Shown here one piece after another: positions 35,386 to 44,762 of a stretch of DNA of 64,000 nucleotides. A program made the position numbers and the translations under genes. Under the pieces are notes generated by a model that worked only from the letters and a program-made list of their open reading frames with translations, was not told where the DNA came from and did no database searches. This DNA is from Halorhabdus utahensis DSM 12940 (GTDB lineage: Archaea > Halobacteriota > Halobacteria > Halobacteriales > Haloarculaceae): positions 496,001-560,000 of the forward strand of contig NC_013158.1 of assembly GCF_000023945.1 (NCBI RefSeq). The letters are read 5' to 3'. The stretch's first letter is position 1, and the number at the start of each line of letters is the position of its first letter.

Positions 35386-36312
35386 TCAGGCGTCGCTCTC
35401 GTCCGCGCCCGATGCCGAGTCGTTCTGTCGGGACAGTTGATCGAGTACCATGCCTGCGTGGGAGGCCAGCAACTCCAGCAACTGTTCGTCCTCCGATGAG
35501 AGGCTATCCTCGATCTCGCCGACAGTCACGAGCACGCCAGTGAGCGGTTCGGTTCCGTCGAGACCGATCGACAGCGTCACCGTCGACAGTCCCGACGATG
35601 CCGATTGCCCGGAGTCCGTGGCCCCATCTGCCCGGTGGATTCGGACGACATCGTCGTGTTGAACGGCGTTTCTCGCCTGGGTTCTGAGCGCATCGTCGGG
35701 GACAGCCGCGACGGTACTGCTGACGATCCGCTCGCCGTCAGGGCCGACCTCGACGTAGGCAGTCTGGTCGTAGCCGAGGAGCGAGGACACCGCCTGGACG
35801 CAGAAGGCACCAACTTCCTCGACGGACGAGGACTGGGCGAGCGCCCGGCCGTAGTTGTTGAGGTCGGCGGCCTTGCGGGCGAACGCTTCCGTCCGGTCAC
35901 GTTCGCGCTGGAGTCGCCGACGGTCGTGTTGACTGCGCGCGTCGTAGAGGCCGACGAGCGTGCCGGCGATGGCTCCGACTGTCACGCCATCGATCGTCAT
36001 GTACGTCACCCGCTGTAAGGTGCCGGTCGCGACCCGCTGACTGAACAACATGAGGGCTGCGACGGCCCCGAACAGCAACGTCCCACCGGTCGCCCAGGCG
36101 GCGATTCGGGGGAGGTCCGGGTCGTACTCGGCCGACGTCGCAAGCCAGTATCCGGCAAACGAAAGTGAAAGTCCCAGCATGGCAAACGGTACCCCGTCGA
36201 CGACGACCGCGACAGGGACGTCAGTCTGTTCAGTCGCGTGCACTAGCTGTATTCCGGCCAGGAGCAGGCCGACAATGCCGAAGGTAGCCCCGTAAAGGTG
36301 ACGTCGCTCCAT
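35386..36312 (-). CDS. Membrane-anchored GAF-domain sensor
   Basis: 308 residues. Four hydrophobic segments occupy the first 125 residues (GATFGIVGLLLAGIQLV, GVPFAMLGLSLSFAGYWLA, WATGGTLLFGAVAALMLF, VTVGAIAGTLVGLYDA). A basic coiled-coil-like linker, QHDRRRLQRERDRTEAFARKAADLNNYGRALAQ, leads to a GAF domain (about 160-295) that ends with EDEQLLELLASHAGMVLDQL. There is no kinase, HTH or bacterio-opsin activator domain, so its output is unclear; it probably senses a signal and pairs with another protein. The first 60 upstream in-frame bases are excluded because the membrane segments start at MERRHLYG. Confidence 0.82.
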   Translation of the reverse strand: MERRHLYGATFGIVGLLLAGIQLVHATEQTDVPVAVVVDGVPFAMLGLSLSFAGYWLATSAEYDPDLPRIAAWATGGTLLFGAVAALMLFSQRVATGTLQRVTYMTIDGVTVGAIAGTLVGLYDARSQHDRRRLQRERDRTEAFARKAADLNNYGRALAQSSSVEEVGAFCVQAVSSLLGYDQTAYVEVGPDGERIVSSTVAAVPDDALRTQARNAVQHDDVVRIHRADGATDSGQSASSGLSTVTLSIGLDGTEPLTGVLVTVGEIEDSLSSEDEQLLELLASHAGMVLDQLSRQNDSASGADESDA

Positions 36313-36569
36313 ACCCCTCAGACGACCACCGGCCCATTGAGCGTTTGGGGTGAACGGTCGGGCGAGGATCATCCACTCCGATCGGGACCCGTGGCTCGAT
36401 AGCCGATCTGCCGGCCCAGTTCGTGGCGACTGATGATGGGATCCCTGGACAACGGTCCGGAAGTGACTAGGCCATGCTAATTTACCGGAAAGATTATCCT
36501 ATATCATGGTTAATTGTTGCATGTGGGCCGGCGTCGGTACAGCCGGACGCCACCGCACGGAGGACACAC

Positions 36570-36707
36570 ATGGCAACATGGTACTGCAAGGACTGCTCGG
36601 AGTACATCGACGAGCGCATGGCGTCGTGGCACGAATCGCAGGGACACGCTGTACTCGGGTACCGGGCCCCGAAGTCGATGGAGGATCGACACCTCTGGAG
36701 TTCGTGA
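36570..36707 (+). CDS. 45-residue zinc-finger-like microprotein
   Basis: MATWYCKDCSEYIDERMASWHESQGHAV begins with CxxC and then two His residues spaced five apart, forming a complete C2H2 zinc-binding set in a protein of only 45 residues. A GGAGG ribosome-binding site lies about 7 nt before the ATG at 36570, which decides the start over a longer frame. Small zinc-finger proteins are abundant in haloarchaea and several influence adhesion, biofilm or stress traits; the role of this one is unknown. Confidence 0.7.
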   Translation: MATWYCKDCSEYIDERMASWHESQGHAVLGYRAPKSMEDRHLWSS

Positions 36708-36827
36708 GACGATCGGGATCACGTGGTTGGTGAGACAGGGGGACGCACCGCTGGGACCACCGGTCGGCCGTATCGAACGCTTTTCTACCCATGAGCCCGT
36801 TGAGTAACCACACAATACCCGCTATCG

Positions 36828-37463
36828 ATGAGTACCAAACGACAGCTGGCCCAGCAACTGGGTGTCGTCGTCGGGTTCGACGAGCCAGCGGCAGCACTCG
36901 AACAGTACCGGACGCCTCCCACGGTTGCGGCGCATCTCGTCCATCTGGCGGACCTCAACGACGATGTCGCGGGACGGACTGTCGTCGATCTGGGTTGTGG
37001 AACGGGGATGCTCGCGCTCGCCGCGGCCCTTCGTGGACCGTCACAGGTACTCGGCGTCGACGTCGATCCATCACCGCTCTCGACTGCGCGGGCCAACCGG
37101 CGACGGATCGGGACTCAGACGACAGTCTCCTGGGTGCGAGCTGACGCAACCGAACCCCCCCTATGTCCGTCCGATCCAGTCACCGTGGTAATGAACCCAC
37201 CGTTCGGTGCCCAATCCGGGAACGAACACGCAGACAGGGCGTTTCTGGCGACCGCCGCCGACATCGCGTCGGTCTCGTACTCGATCCACAACGCGGGCAG
37301 CGCCGACTTCGTCGAGGCCTTCGCCGCCGACAACGGGGGCACGGTGACGGCAGCGTATGGGTCGACGATGTCGCTTCCGCGGCAGTTCTCGTTCCACGAC
37401 GCCGATTCGAAGGAGATAGACGTCGAGCTATTCCGGATCGAATGGCAGACCGAGTCATCGTGA
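36828..37463 (+). CDS. METTL5-like RNA adenine N6-methyltransferase
   Basis: 211 residues with a class I methyltransferase fold. SAM-binding motif VVDLGCGTGMLALAA, acidic GVDVDPSPL and the amino-methyltransferase catalytic motif NPPFG at 123-127 are all present, after the signature LEQYRTPPTVAAHL. This is COG2263, whose eukaryotic member METTL5 methylates a rRNA adenine at N6; archaeal members likely act on rRNA. It is convergent with the rhomboid gene, 21 bp apart. Confidence 0.88.
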   Translation: MSTKRQLAQQLGVVVGFDEPAAALEQYRTPPTVAAHLVHLADLNDDVAGRTVVDLGCGTGMLALAAALRGPSQVLGVDVDPSPLSTARANRRRIGTQTTVSWVRADATEPPLCPSDPVTVVMNPPFGAQSGNEHADRAFLATAADIASVSYSIHNAGSADFVEAFAADNGGTVTAAYGSTMSLPRQFSFHDADSKEIDVELFRIEWQTESS

Positions 37464-37484
37464 ACCGCGACGAACGCGAGAGGA

Positions 37485-39209
37485 TCACCGACGAGTCGGG
37501 GGCACCTGTCGATTGGCGATCCGGATTGACGTTCCGTCGATACTCGCATAGAGATCCCGGCCAGATCGAGTGACGGTGACACCGTCGACAGTCGTCGTGG
37601 CGCCGTCTTCCGGAATAGCTACTTTGTCGACTGTCCGGTTGTCACGTTTGATCGCCACTTCGAACGCATCGCTCGCCGGCCGGAGCTCGATCGTCCGGTT
37701 TGCCAACGTGAGATCCGCAACTGCCGGTGATGACGTGTGCACCAGGCGCTTCTCGCGGTCTTTGGGATCGAAAAACACGCGATACGTGCTGTTCCCGCCG
37801 ACGACCGACCAGCCGGATCGCGTCGCCCAGAGTGACGAGCGCCAGCCCACGCCGCCGACGAGAACGCGACCGCTGCCACGCGCTTCCAGGGCGCGCTTCG
37901 ATATCGCGACCCGCCAGAGGTGACGCTTCTCGCTCGTGACGATGACGCCGCTGGTACGGACCTGCGTCGCCTGATCGAGGTACGGCAGGTCGAACACCGC
38001 GATCTGCTGGTTGGTAACGTTCTCGGCGTAGGCGATCTCGTAATCCTTGAGTTCGACAGCGTCGTCGGGGAGCCCGCCGCCGGCAGGGGCAGCGAGGTTT
38101 ACCATCGCGCCGACCATCGACATCGTTATCAGCACCGCGAGCAGGACGCTCGCCGCTGCCAGCCGTCGCGGTGAATCCGACGAGCGATCGCCGGTGGCCA
38201 GCCGCGACACTGCTGACCGGTCCGGTCCGGCGACGGCAGCGACGATGAGTCCCGCGAGCACCAACACCAGCGCAGTCCCGACCGCCTTGAACTGGACGTA
38301 CTGTCCCCCACCCAGGAACCAATACACCCGCCAGAGCCCGTTGGCGATGCCGTAGATCACGGCTGCGAGCCATATCCGTTCGGGATGTCCAGTCCGCCGA
38401 CGCCGTCGAAGCAGGAGCGCGGCGACGAACACGCCGAGCAAGAACCCGAAGGCATGGCCCTGAATGGCTGTACTCGCCCAGCCAACAGTGTCATATCGTA
38501 CCTGTGCCTCCGCGACGGAGTACGGCGAGACGAACGCACTGTAGACGTGCCAGAGCCGACTCCAGCCCACGAGGGCGACCAGCGTCGTGATCGGGTAAAA
38601 GACAAGCGCGAACCCGGCCATCGCGTACGTAACACCCGAGAAGCCGATGATCGGGCCCCATGAGAACGCCGCCGTGACCAGCCCGGTGAGCAGTATCGTT
38701 ACGAAGACGATCCCGATCCGGACGAACGGATGCCGATGCCACGACGAAAACGACTCGCTGCCGCGTTCGGTCGGGTAATGGCTCCAGGCGAACTCGGCGA
38801 TCGAGCCGAAGACGAGCCCCGCCCAGAGGTTACCGAACAAGTGACTCCAGCCCAGGTGAGCGAACCCGGCGGTGAGGATGCCGAGCGGATACGCATAGGA
38901 TGTGGCCTGAAACGGCAAGCTGACGGGATCCCGGAGGTTCCCCCATCCACCCTGGACAAACAGATAGACGCAGACGACGAACGCGAGCCCGAGGAGGGTC
39001 CCCCAGGGCAGGCCGAGAACGAATCGCGAACGCAAGCGTTGCCCCCACCGACCCCGAGGGCGGGCGATCCGGTAAAGAATACCGACAGACAGGAGGATAC
39101 CGGCGGCCAAGACCAGCTGCCAGGCCCACAGGGGAACGGCGTCGATCGTCGCACGAATCCCACTCGTGGTCAGCGGGAGCGGGGCCAGCGCTAACACCAT
39201 GGCCGACAT
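37485..39209 (-). CDS. Rhomboid-family intramembrane serine protease with C-terminal extracytoplasmic domain
   Basis: 574 residues. Rhomboid marks are AHLGWSHLFGNLWAG, the catalytic serine motif GFSGVTYAMAG and the catalytic His in IQGHAFGFLLG on a later helix. About eight hydrophobic segments precede residue 390, then a further segment (LAAASVLLAVLITMSMVGAMV) anchors a roughly 170-residue beta-rich C-terminal domain (DDAVELKDYEIAYAENVTNQ onwards, many Arg/Thr strands). Rhomboids cleave membrane proteins within the bilayer. Start codons at 39209 and 39200 are both possible. Its location near aglJ resembles other haloarchaeal genomes. Confidence 0.88.
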   Translation of the reverse strand: MSAMVLALAPLPLTTSGIRATIDAVPLWAWQLVLAAGILLSVGILYRIARPRGRWGQRLRSRFVLGLPWGTLLGLAFVVCVYLFVQGGWGNLRDPVSLPFQATSYAYPLGILTAGFAHLGWSHLFGNLWAGLVFGSIAEFAWSHYPTERGSESFSSWHRHPFVRIGIVFVTILLTGLVTAAFSWGPIIGFSGVTYAMAGFALVFYPITTLVALVGWSRLWHVYSAFVSPYSVAEAQVRYDTVGWASTAIQGHAFGFLLGVFVAALLLRRRRRTGHPERIWLAAVIYGIANGLWRVYWFLGGGQYVQFKAVGTALVLVLAGLIVAAVAGPDRSAVSRLATGDRSSDSPRRLAAASVLLAVLITMSMVGAMVNLAAPAGGGLPDDAVELKDYEIAYAENVTNQQIAVFDLPYLDQATQVRTSGVIVTSEKRHLWRVAISKRALEARGSGRVLVGGVGWRSSLWATRSGWSVVGGNSTYRVFFDPKDREKRLVHTSSPAVADLTLANRTIELRPASDAFEVAIKRDNRTVDKVAIPEDGATTTVDGVTVTRSGRDLYASIDGTSIRIANRQVPPTRR

Positions 39210-39342
39210 ATACCGATCAACGGGACAGGCGGGTTTATCGCTGACGCCCGGTGTCGCCCCACTAGATTCAGGACTGGAGCCACTCGCGGCACCGGGCGCT
39301 CGCCCACAGGTTTTTACAGGGTCGGGAGCGTGCGAGTAAACG

Positions 39343-39666
39343 ATGGGAGTTCGCCCACCAGCCGACGATGGTCTCTCGGAGCCGGACGTCATCGAGTTCG
39401 GAATCCCGGCGCTCGACGCACGCCTCGAAGACGTCTCGTTTCCCGCGACGGCCGAGGAGTTGCGCGAAACGCATGGCGATCTCGAAGTGCCGTACAACGC
39501 CTCTGGCAACGCCGTTTCCCTGGAGGAGGTGCTCGAAGAGATCGATCAGCGGAGCTTCGAGTCCGAACAGGAACTCCTCAACGCAACCCACCCCGTGTTC
39601 GAACGGCGACGAGCGGAAAACCCGAGCGGGATTGTCGGGCAAATACGCTCGCTGATGCCGTTTTGA
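39343..39666 (+). CDS. DUF5789 family haloarchaeal protein
   Basis: 107 residues, function unknown. The pattern LDARLEDVSFPATAEELRETHGDLEVPYNASGNAVSLEEVLEEIDQ with a C-terminal IVGQIRSLMPF is the DUF5789 family, small acidic proteins found across haloarchaea. No membrane or metal site is visible. It is divergent from the rhomboid gene and convergent with aglJ. Confidence 0.75.
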   Translation: MGVRPPADDGLSEPDVIEFGIPALDARLEDVSFPATAEELRETHGDLEVPYNASGNAVSLEEVLEEIDQRSFESEQELLNATHPVFERRRAENPSGIVGQIRSLMPF

Positions 39667-39680
39667 GGGCCCGTTCTCCA

Positions 39681-40628
39681 TCAGTCCCGTGATCCGTCCT
39701 CAGTTTTGCGATCAGCGTCAAGCACCTGATCGAGGCGGTGCATCTGCTCGCGGTGGAGTTTGACGATCATGTCTGAAAGGACGCCGAAGACGAGCAATTG
39801 GACGCCGAAAATGATCCCGACGGCGGCAACGAGGGCGATCACCTCGTGGGAGATATTCCGTGTGAACCACTCGACCGCGACGTAGACCCCGAGCAGTGCG
39901 CCAACGAGGAGACTCGCCGTCCCGACGCTGCCGAAATAAAACAGCGGATTGTTCGTCTTGGCCATCCGGTACAGCGTCAGAAGGATGACCGCACCATCAC
40001 GGAACGGCCGGAGGTTTGTCTCGGTGTCTTCGGGCCGACTCTCGTAGCGGATTGGAACAACCTCGGTGGTAATATTATGCTTGACACACTCGACGGAGAG
40101 TTCGGTCTCGATGCCGAAGCCTGCCGAAGTAAGGTCAAAGCGTTCGATCGAATCGCGGGTCATTGCCCGATATCCCGAGAGGATGTCGACAAAGTTCCGA
40201 CCGTGGATTCCCGCGAACGCCCGGTTGATGAGTCGGTTGCCGACGCGGTTGAGTCGCGTCATCGCGCCCGATTCCATGTCCGCGAAACGATTGCCAATGA
40301 CGTGGTCAGCGTCGCCCGAAAGGAGTGGTTCCAGGAGGGCATCGGCGTCTGCCGGTCGGTAGGTGCCGTCGCCGTCCACCATGAGGACGTACGGTGCGTC
40401 GATGTACTCGAATGCCTCTCGGACGGCCTGGCCTTTCCCGCTGCCAGATTGTTCGACGACGCGTGCGCCGTGCTCGGCGGCGATCTCCTGAGTGTCGTCT
40501 CTGGAACCGCCATCGATGACGAGCACGTTTTCGAGGCCTTCGGCCTGGAAGCCGTCGATGACATCGCCGATGGCCGCCGCCTCGTTGTAGGTGGGGATGA
40601 GAACGCAGACATCGTCGCGAGTATGCAT
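39681..40628 (-). CDS. aglJ: Dolichol-phosphate hexosyltransferase of the AglJ type
   Basis: 315 residues. An N-terminal GT2 domain has CVLIPTYNEAAAIGDVIDG, VIDGGSRDDT, the acceptor/metal motif VDGDGTYRPADAD and NRAFAGIHGRNFVDILSGYRAM. Two C-terminal membrane helices (FGSVGTASLLVGALLGVYVAV and VIALVAAVGIIFGVQLLVFGVL) anchor it to the inner face. In Haloferax volcanii AglJ adds the first hexose of the N-glycan to dolichol phosphate. This gene starts the glycan island that runs to 51 kb and lies 47 bp downstream of the first AlkP-fold gene on the same strand. Confidence 0.85.
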   Translation of the reverse strand: MHTRDDVCVLIPTYNEAAAIGDVIDGFQAEGLENVLVIDGGSRDDTQEIAAEHGARVVEQSGSGKGQAVREAFEYIDAPYVLMVDGDGTYRPADADALLEPLLSGDADHVIGNRFADMESGAMTRLNRVGNRLINRAFAGIHGRNFVDILSGYRAMTRDSIERFDLTSAGFGIETELSVECVKHNITTEVVPIRYESRPEDTETNLRPFRDGAVILLTLYRMAKTNNPLFYFGSVGTASLLVGALLGVYVAVEWFTRNISHEVIALVAAVGIIFGVQLLVFGVLSDMIVKLHREQMHRLDQVLDADRKTEDGSRD

Positions 40629-40675
40629 TGTCGGAGTATCGCTGTGCGAATCAAAAAACCCCCTGGAAGTTCCTG

Positions 40676-42136
40676 CTACACGTAGCCCAGGTCCTCGAGG
40701 CGCTGATAGGTACCGTCGCCGATATCGTCAACGCCCCCGCCCTCGTCTCGCACACCGGCGTCGGAGATCCCCTCGAACGCGGCATCGACACCGTCTCTGC
40801 CGTCGCCATCGTTCCCGACAGGAAACGACGTTTGTGCGTTTCGAACGTGAATCGTCGCGGATCGATCGCGATCGACGCATGCCTTTCTGACCGCGCACTG
40901 GTCGCTTATCTCCTCGAAGGCCGCTCGTGACGTAGACAGCCACGGCGAAAGATCATCTACATACTCACTTGCCCGTTCCTGAAGCGGTTGGTCGAGTCCG
41001 ACAGCGGAGGCGATCACCGGTCCATCGGGGCAGAACGCGTCGGGACTCCCCTCGCTGTCGCGAACCTGCTCGACCACACGCGGGAACTCCGTGAGAGACG
41101 CGGGTGAGTCGACCGACACCCCATCGGATTGTCCAGGGAAGGAAACGAGTAGCGGGACGTGTAACAGGACGTCGTGGATCCCGACCCCATGTTCGGCAAT
41201 CCGAATACCCGGCCGGAGATCGCTCGGCTCGCCGAACCCCTCGCCGTGATCACTGGTGATTACCAGGAGTGTGTCGTCCAGCGCACCTCGGTCCCGAAGT
41301 TTGCCGATCAGTCGCCGTAGCTCGGCGTCCATCTCTCTGATCGCCCCGTCGTATAGGGCTTCGACAGCACGTTTCTGCCACCAGGGACGTCGACCGGCCG
41401 AGAAGTCCCACTTGTGATCGTCGAACGAATCGTGTAGCGTCTGCAACCGCTCACCACCCCACAGATCATGTTCTTCGTCTGGTTCGTATGGGATATGGGC
41501 GTCCATTAGATTGACGCAGGCGGCCCACGGTTCGGACTGCTCCTGGTGCCACTCCAGAAACGCATCGACATAGGTCCGCGCCGGGGTCGACGCCTTCATG
41601 AACTCCGGGACGAGTGTCGGATAATCCGTCGAAAGCTTCGTACTGAGGCCGTTTGCAAGTGATCGGAACGGCATCCCACTGGTGAGTGCGGCCCGTAGAA
41701 ACGCACCGTATTGGCCTTTCCCGTGGTGTGAGACGAACGATTCCGGATTCAATGCATCGGGAAACATCGCGTTCCGTGCACCGACGACGTGCTCGAAGCC
41801 GTCGGCCAGTCCGACATCGACGTCCGTTATCCAGTTGTTCGCCGAGAACACACCCGTCGAATAGCCCTCCCGCCGCAATCGGTCGAAGACCGAACGCGAC
41901 GGGTCCAGTCGGTACTTCGCAGCCGTCACGTTGTGCTCCTCGACGTGCAGGCCGGAGAAAATACTCGTATGGCTCGTCACGCTACGGGCACCGGGCGAGC
42001 GTGCTTGCTCGTAGCGTGTCGCTTCACGGGCAAACTCCGCAAGGAACGGAGTCGTCTCGTTGTAATGGCCGTAAACGCTGCAGTTCCGTGCCCGAACGCT
42101 ATCTAGAATAACCAGCAGAACGTTGGGATCTGCCAT
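40676..42136 (-). CDS. Alkaline-phosphatase-superfamily protein, sulfatase-like, no formylglycine Cys (A)
   Basis: 486 residues, no signal peptide or membrane segment. The sulfatase-like core starts VLLVILDSVRARNCSVYGH, with D12 as a metal ligand, and has the second metal segment VITSDHGEGFGE. The position where type I sulfatases have CxPSR reads S52-V-T-S-H-T-S-I-F-S-G, so formylglycine cannot form the usual way and Ser52 is the likely nucleophile. It ends QRLEDLGYV, a C-terminal motif shared with the neighbouring AlkP proteins. It probably transfers or hydrolyses a phospho- or sulfo-type group on a glycan intermediate. The TnpB element lies 40 bp upstream of its start. Confidence 0.8.
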   Translation of the reverse strand: MADPNVLLVILDSVRARNCSVYGHYNETTPFLAEFAREATRYEQARSPGARSVTSHTSIFSGLHVEEHNVTAAKYRLDPSRSVFDRLRREGYSTGVFSANNWITDVDVGLADGFEHVVGARNAMFPDALNPESFVSHHGKGQYGAFLRAALTSGMPFRSLANGLSTKLSTDYPTLVPEFMKASTPARTYVDAFLEWHQEQSEPWAACVNLMDAHIPYEPDEEHDLWGGERLQTLHDSFDDHKWDFSAGRRPWWQKRAVEALYDGAIREMDAELRRLIGKLRDRGALDDTLLVITSDHGEGFGEPSDLRPGIRIAEHGVGIHDVLLHVPLLVSFPGQSDGVSVDSPASLTEFPRVVEQVRDSEGSPDAFCPDGPVIASAVGLDQPLQERASEYVDDLSPWLSTSRAAFEEISDQCAVRKACVDRDRSATIHVRNAQTSFPVGNDGDGRDGVDAAFEGISDAGVRDEGGGVDDIGDGTYQRLEDLGYV

Positions 42137-42199
42137 TCGTTGGTCCAGTTATGATTGGGGTTCGACTTAACTGTAGTTATAGAAAGTGGGGGGCGAAAA

Positions 42200-42274
42200 C
42201 CCACGGCTTTAGCCGTGGGATGACAGCGCGGAACTACGTTCCGCGGGCCGTGCGAGCGGGCTTGCCCGCTCGCA
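42200..42274. repeat. Three hairpins at the left end of the TnpB element
   Basis: Hairpin 1 at 42200-42219 (CCCACGGC/GCCGTGGG). Hairpin 2 at 42227-42245 (CGCGGAAC/GTTCCGCG). Hairpin 3 at 42251-42274 (TGCGAGCGGG/CCCGCTCGCA, loop CTTG). The first is the terminal IS605-type hairpin recognised as single strand during transposition; the other two lie between it and the tnpB promoter. Confidence 0.75.
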
Positions 42275-42329
42275 GAAGCCGACAGCTGGGAATCAAACCA
42301 CGTTACAGGAGCAGGCCGACTCCCCAATC

Positions 42330-42335
42330 TTTAAG
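42330..42335 (+). promoter_or_regulatory. TATA-like box of tnpB
   Basis: TTTAAG is 25-30 nt upstream of the tnpB ATG at 42360, consistent with a leaderless transcript and with tnpB being expressed from its own promoter. Confidence 0.45.
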
Positions 42336-42359
42336 AAACACAGACCCTACATATAAGAT

Positions 42360-43672
<1,313 letters not shown>

Positions 43673-44644
43673 TCAAATATACCCTAGATCTTCCAATTGC
43701 TCCGTGACGGCATCTCCGTCCCCCTGCGTTCTCCGAAGGGCTTGCTCGTCCGGCGAATGATCGGTCCGACGGAGTTCGGCTTCGATCGCCGCTCGGACGT
43801 CGAGAACACTGTCGATGGAGTCGACCATCGTTTCGTTCGTTCCCGCGACCATCGCTTCGCTCGTATGGACGCCGTCCTGGAGACCGTGGTCGCTGACGAG
43901 CAGCAGTTCATCGTCTTCACCCAGGTCGTTCCGGAGTTCCCCGACAAACTCGTCGATCTCAGCATACGCGTCCATCTGTAGATCATGGAGGTCGTAGGTG
44001 ACGTGGCCGATGAGGTCCAGTCCACTCGTATAGGCGAAGACGAGCTCATGACGATCTCCTCGCAACGCTCGTCTGGCACGGGCAATCCTGATCATTGCCA
44101 TCTCCATACATTGCTCGTAAAACTCGTGGGGATCCGAACTCCGATGCCCACCAGTCGCTTCCGGGTCGCGTTCGAAGAGATCACCGAGACTCCGCCGGAG
44201 CGCGTGTTCCCGGTCCTCTGCGTCCGGATCGACGACGTAGTTCGGGATCCCGATCGGTTTTGCGTCCCGGCCGTCGAACACCGTCTCGATGCTTTTGTCC
44301 CCGTAGTAGGTCGCCGGTGTCCGGAACGCGTCTGCCCCCGTGTTCGTCAGCAGCCACGCGCCGATACGTGTCTGGAGCGCGTCAGGCAGCACGAACTCGG
44401 CGAGGTCACTCCCGAGACGGAGAAACGGGTTCTCCCACGCCACGCCGTCGTCGAGTTCGAGGCCGTGTTCGGACGGCGGAAGGCCGGTGATGATCGTCGG
44501 CCAGAGCTCGTGTGTGCTTGGCTCGCCGGCGTGGCTGTCGATGGTGTCGATAGCTCGATGGGAGGTGAGCGTAAGGTTCGGATGCATGTCCGGATCGACG
44601 AGATCCGGATCGAGCGCGTCGATGCCAACCACGACAAGAACCAT
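43673..44644 (-). CDS. Alkaline-phosphatase-superfamily protein (B)
   Basis: 323 residues, no signal peptide. The core begins VLVVVGIDALDPDLVDPDM with an acidic metal site. The nucleophile region reads T44-H-E-L-W-P-T-I-I-T-G, so a Thr takes the position of the sulfatase Cys, as in phosphodiesterase-type members. The second metal segment is LLLVSDHGLQDGVH. It is shorter than the three neighbours and ends EQLEDLGYI. The start at 44644 was chosen because the upstream frame is basic and unlike haloarchaeal protein. The TnpB element abuts its stop codon. It is divergent from gene C. Confidence 0.78.
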   Translation of the reverse strand: MVLVVVGIDALDPDLVDPDMHPNLTLTSHRAIDTIDSHAGEPSTHELWPTIITGLPPSEHGLELDDGVAWENPFLRLGSDLAEFVLPDALQTRIGAWLLTNTGADAFRTPATYYGDKSIETVFDGRDAKPIGIPNYVVDPDAEDREHALRRSLGDLFERDPEATGGHRSSDPHEFYEQCMEMAMIRIARARRALRGDRHELVFAYTSGLDLIGHVTYDLHDLQMDAYAEIDEFVGELRNDLGEDDELLLVSDHGLQDGVHTSEAMVAGTNETMVDSIDSVLDVRAAIEAELRRTDHSPDEQALRRTQGDGDAVTEQLEDLGYI

Positions 44645-44762
44645 CTTGGTGTCATATTCATTGCGCAGAAGGCTTAATCTCTTTCGAACCGACGAACGAT
44701 GCAACGTCGGACCGAAAACCGGAATGCAAAAGACGGTACGTGAGAATTCCGACAATACCCCC

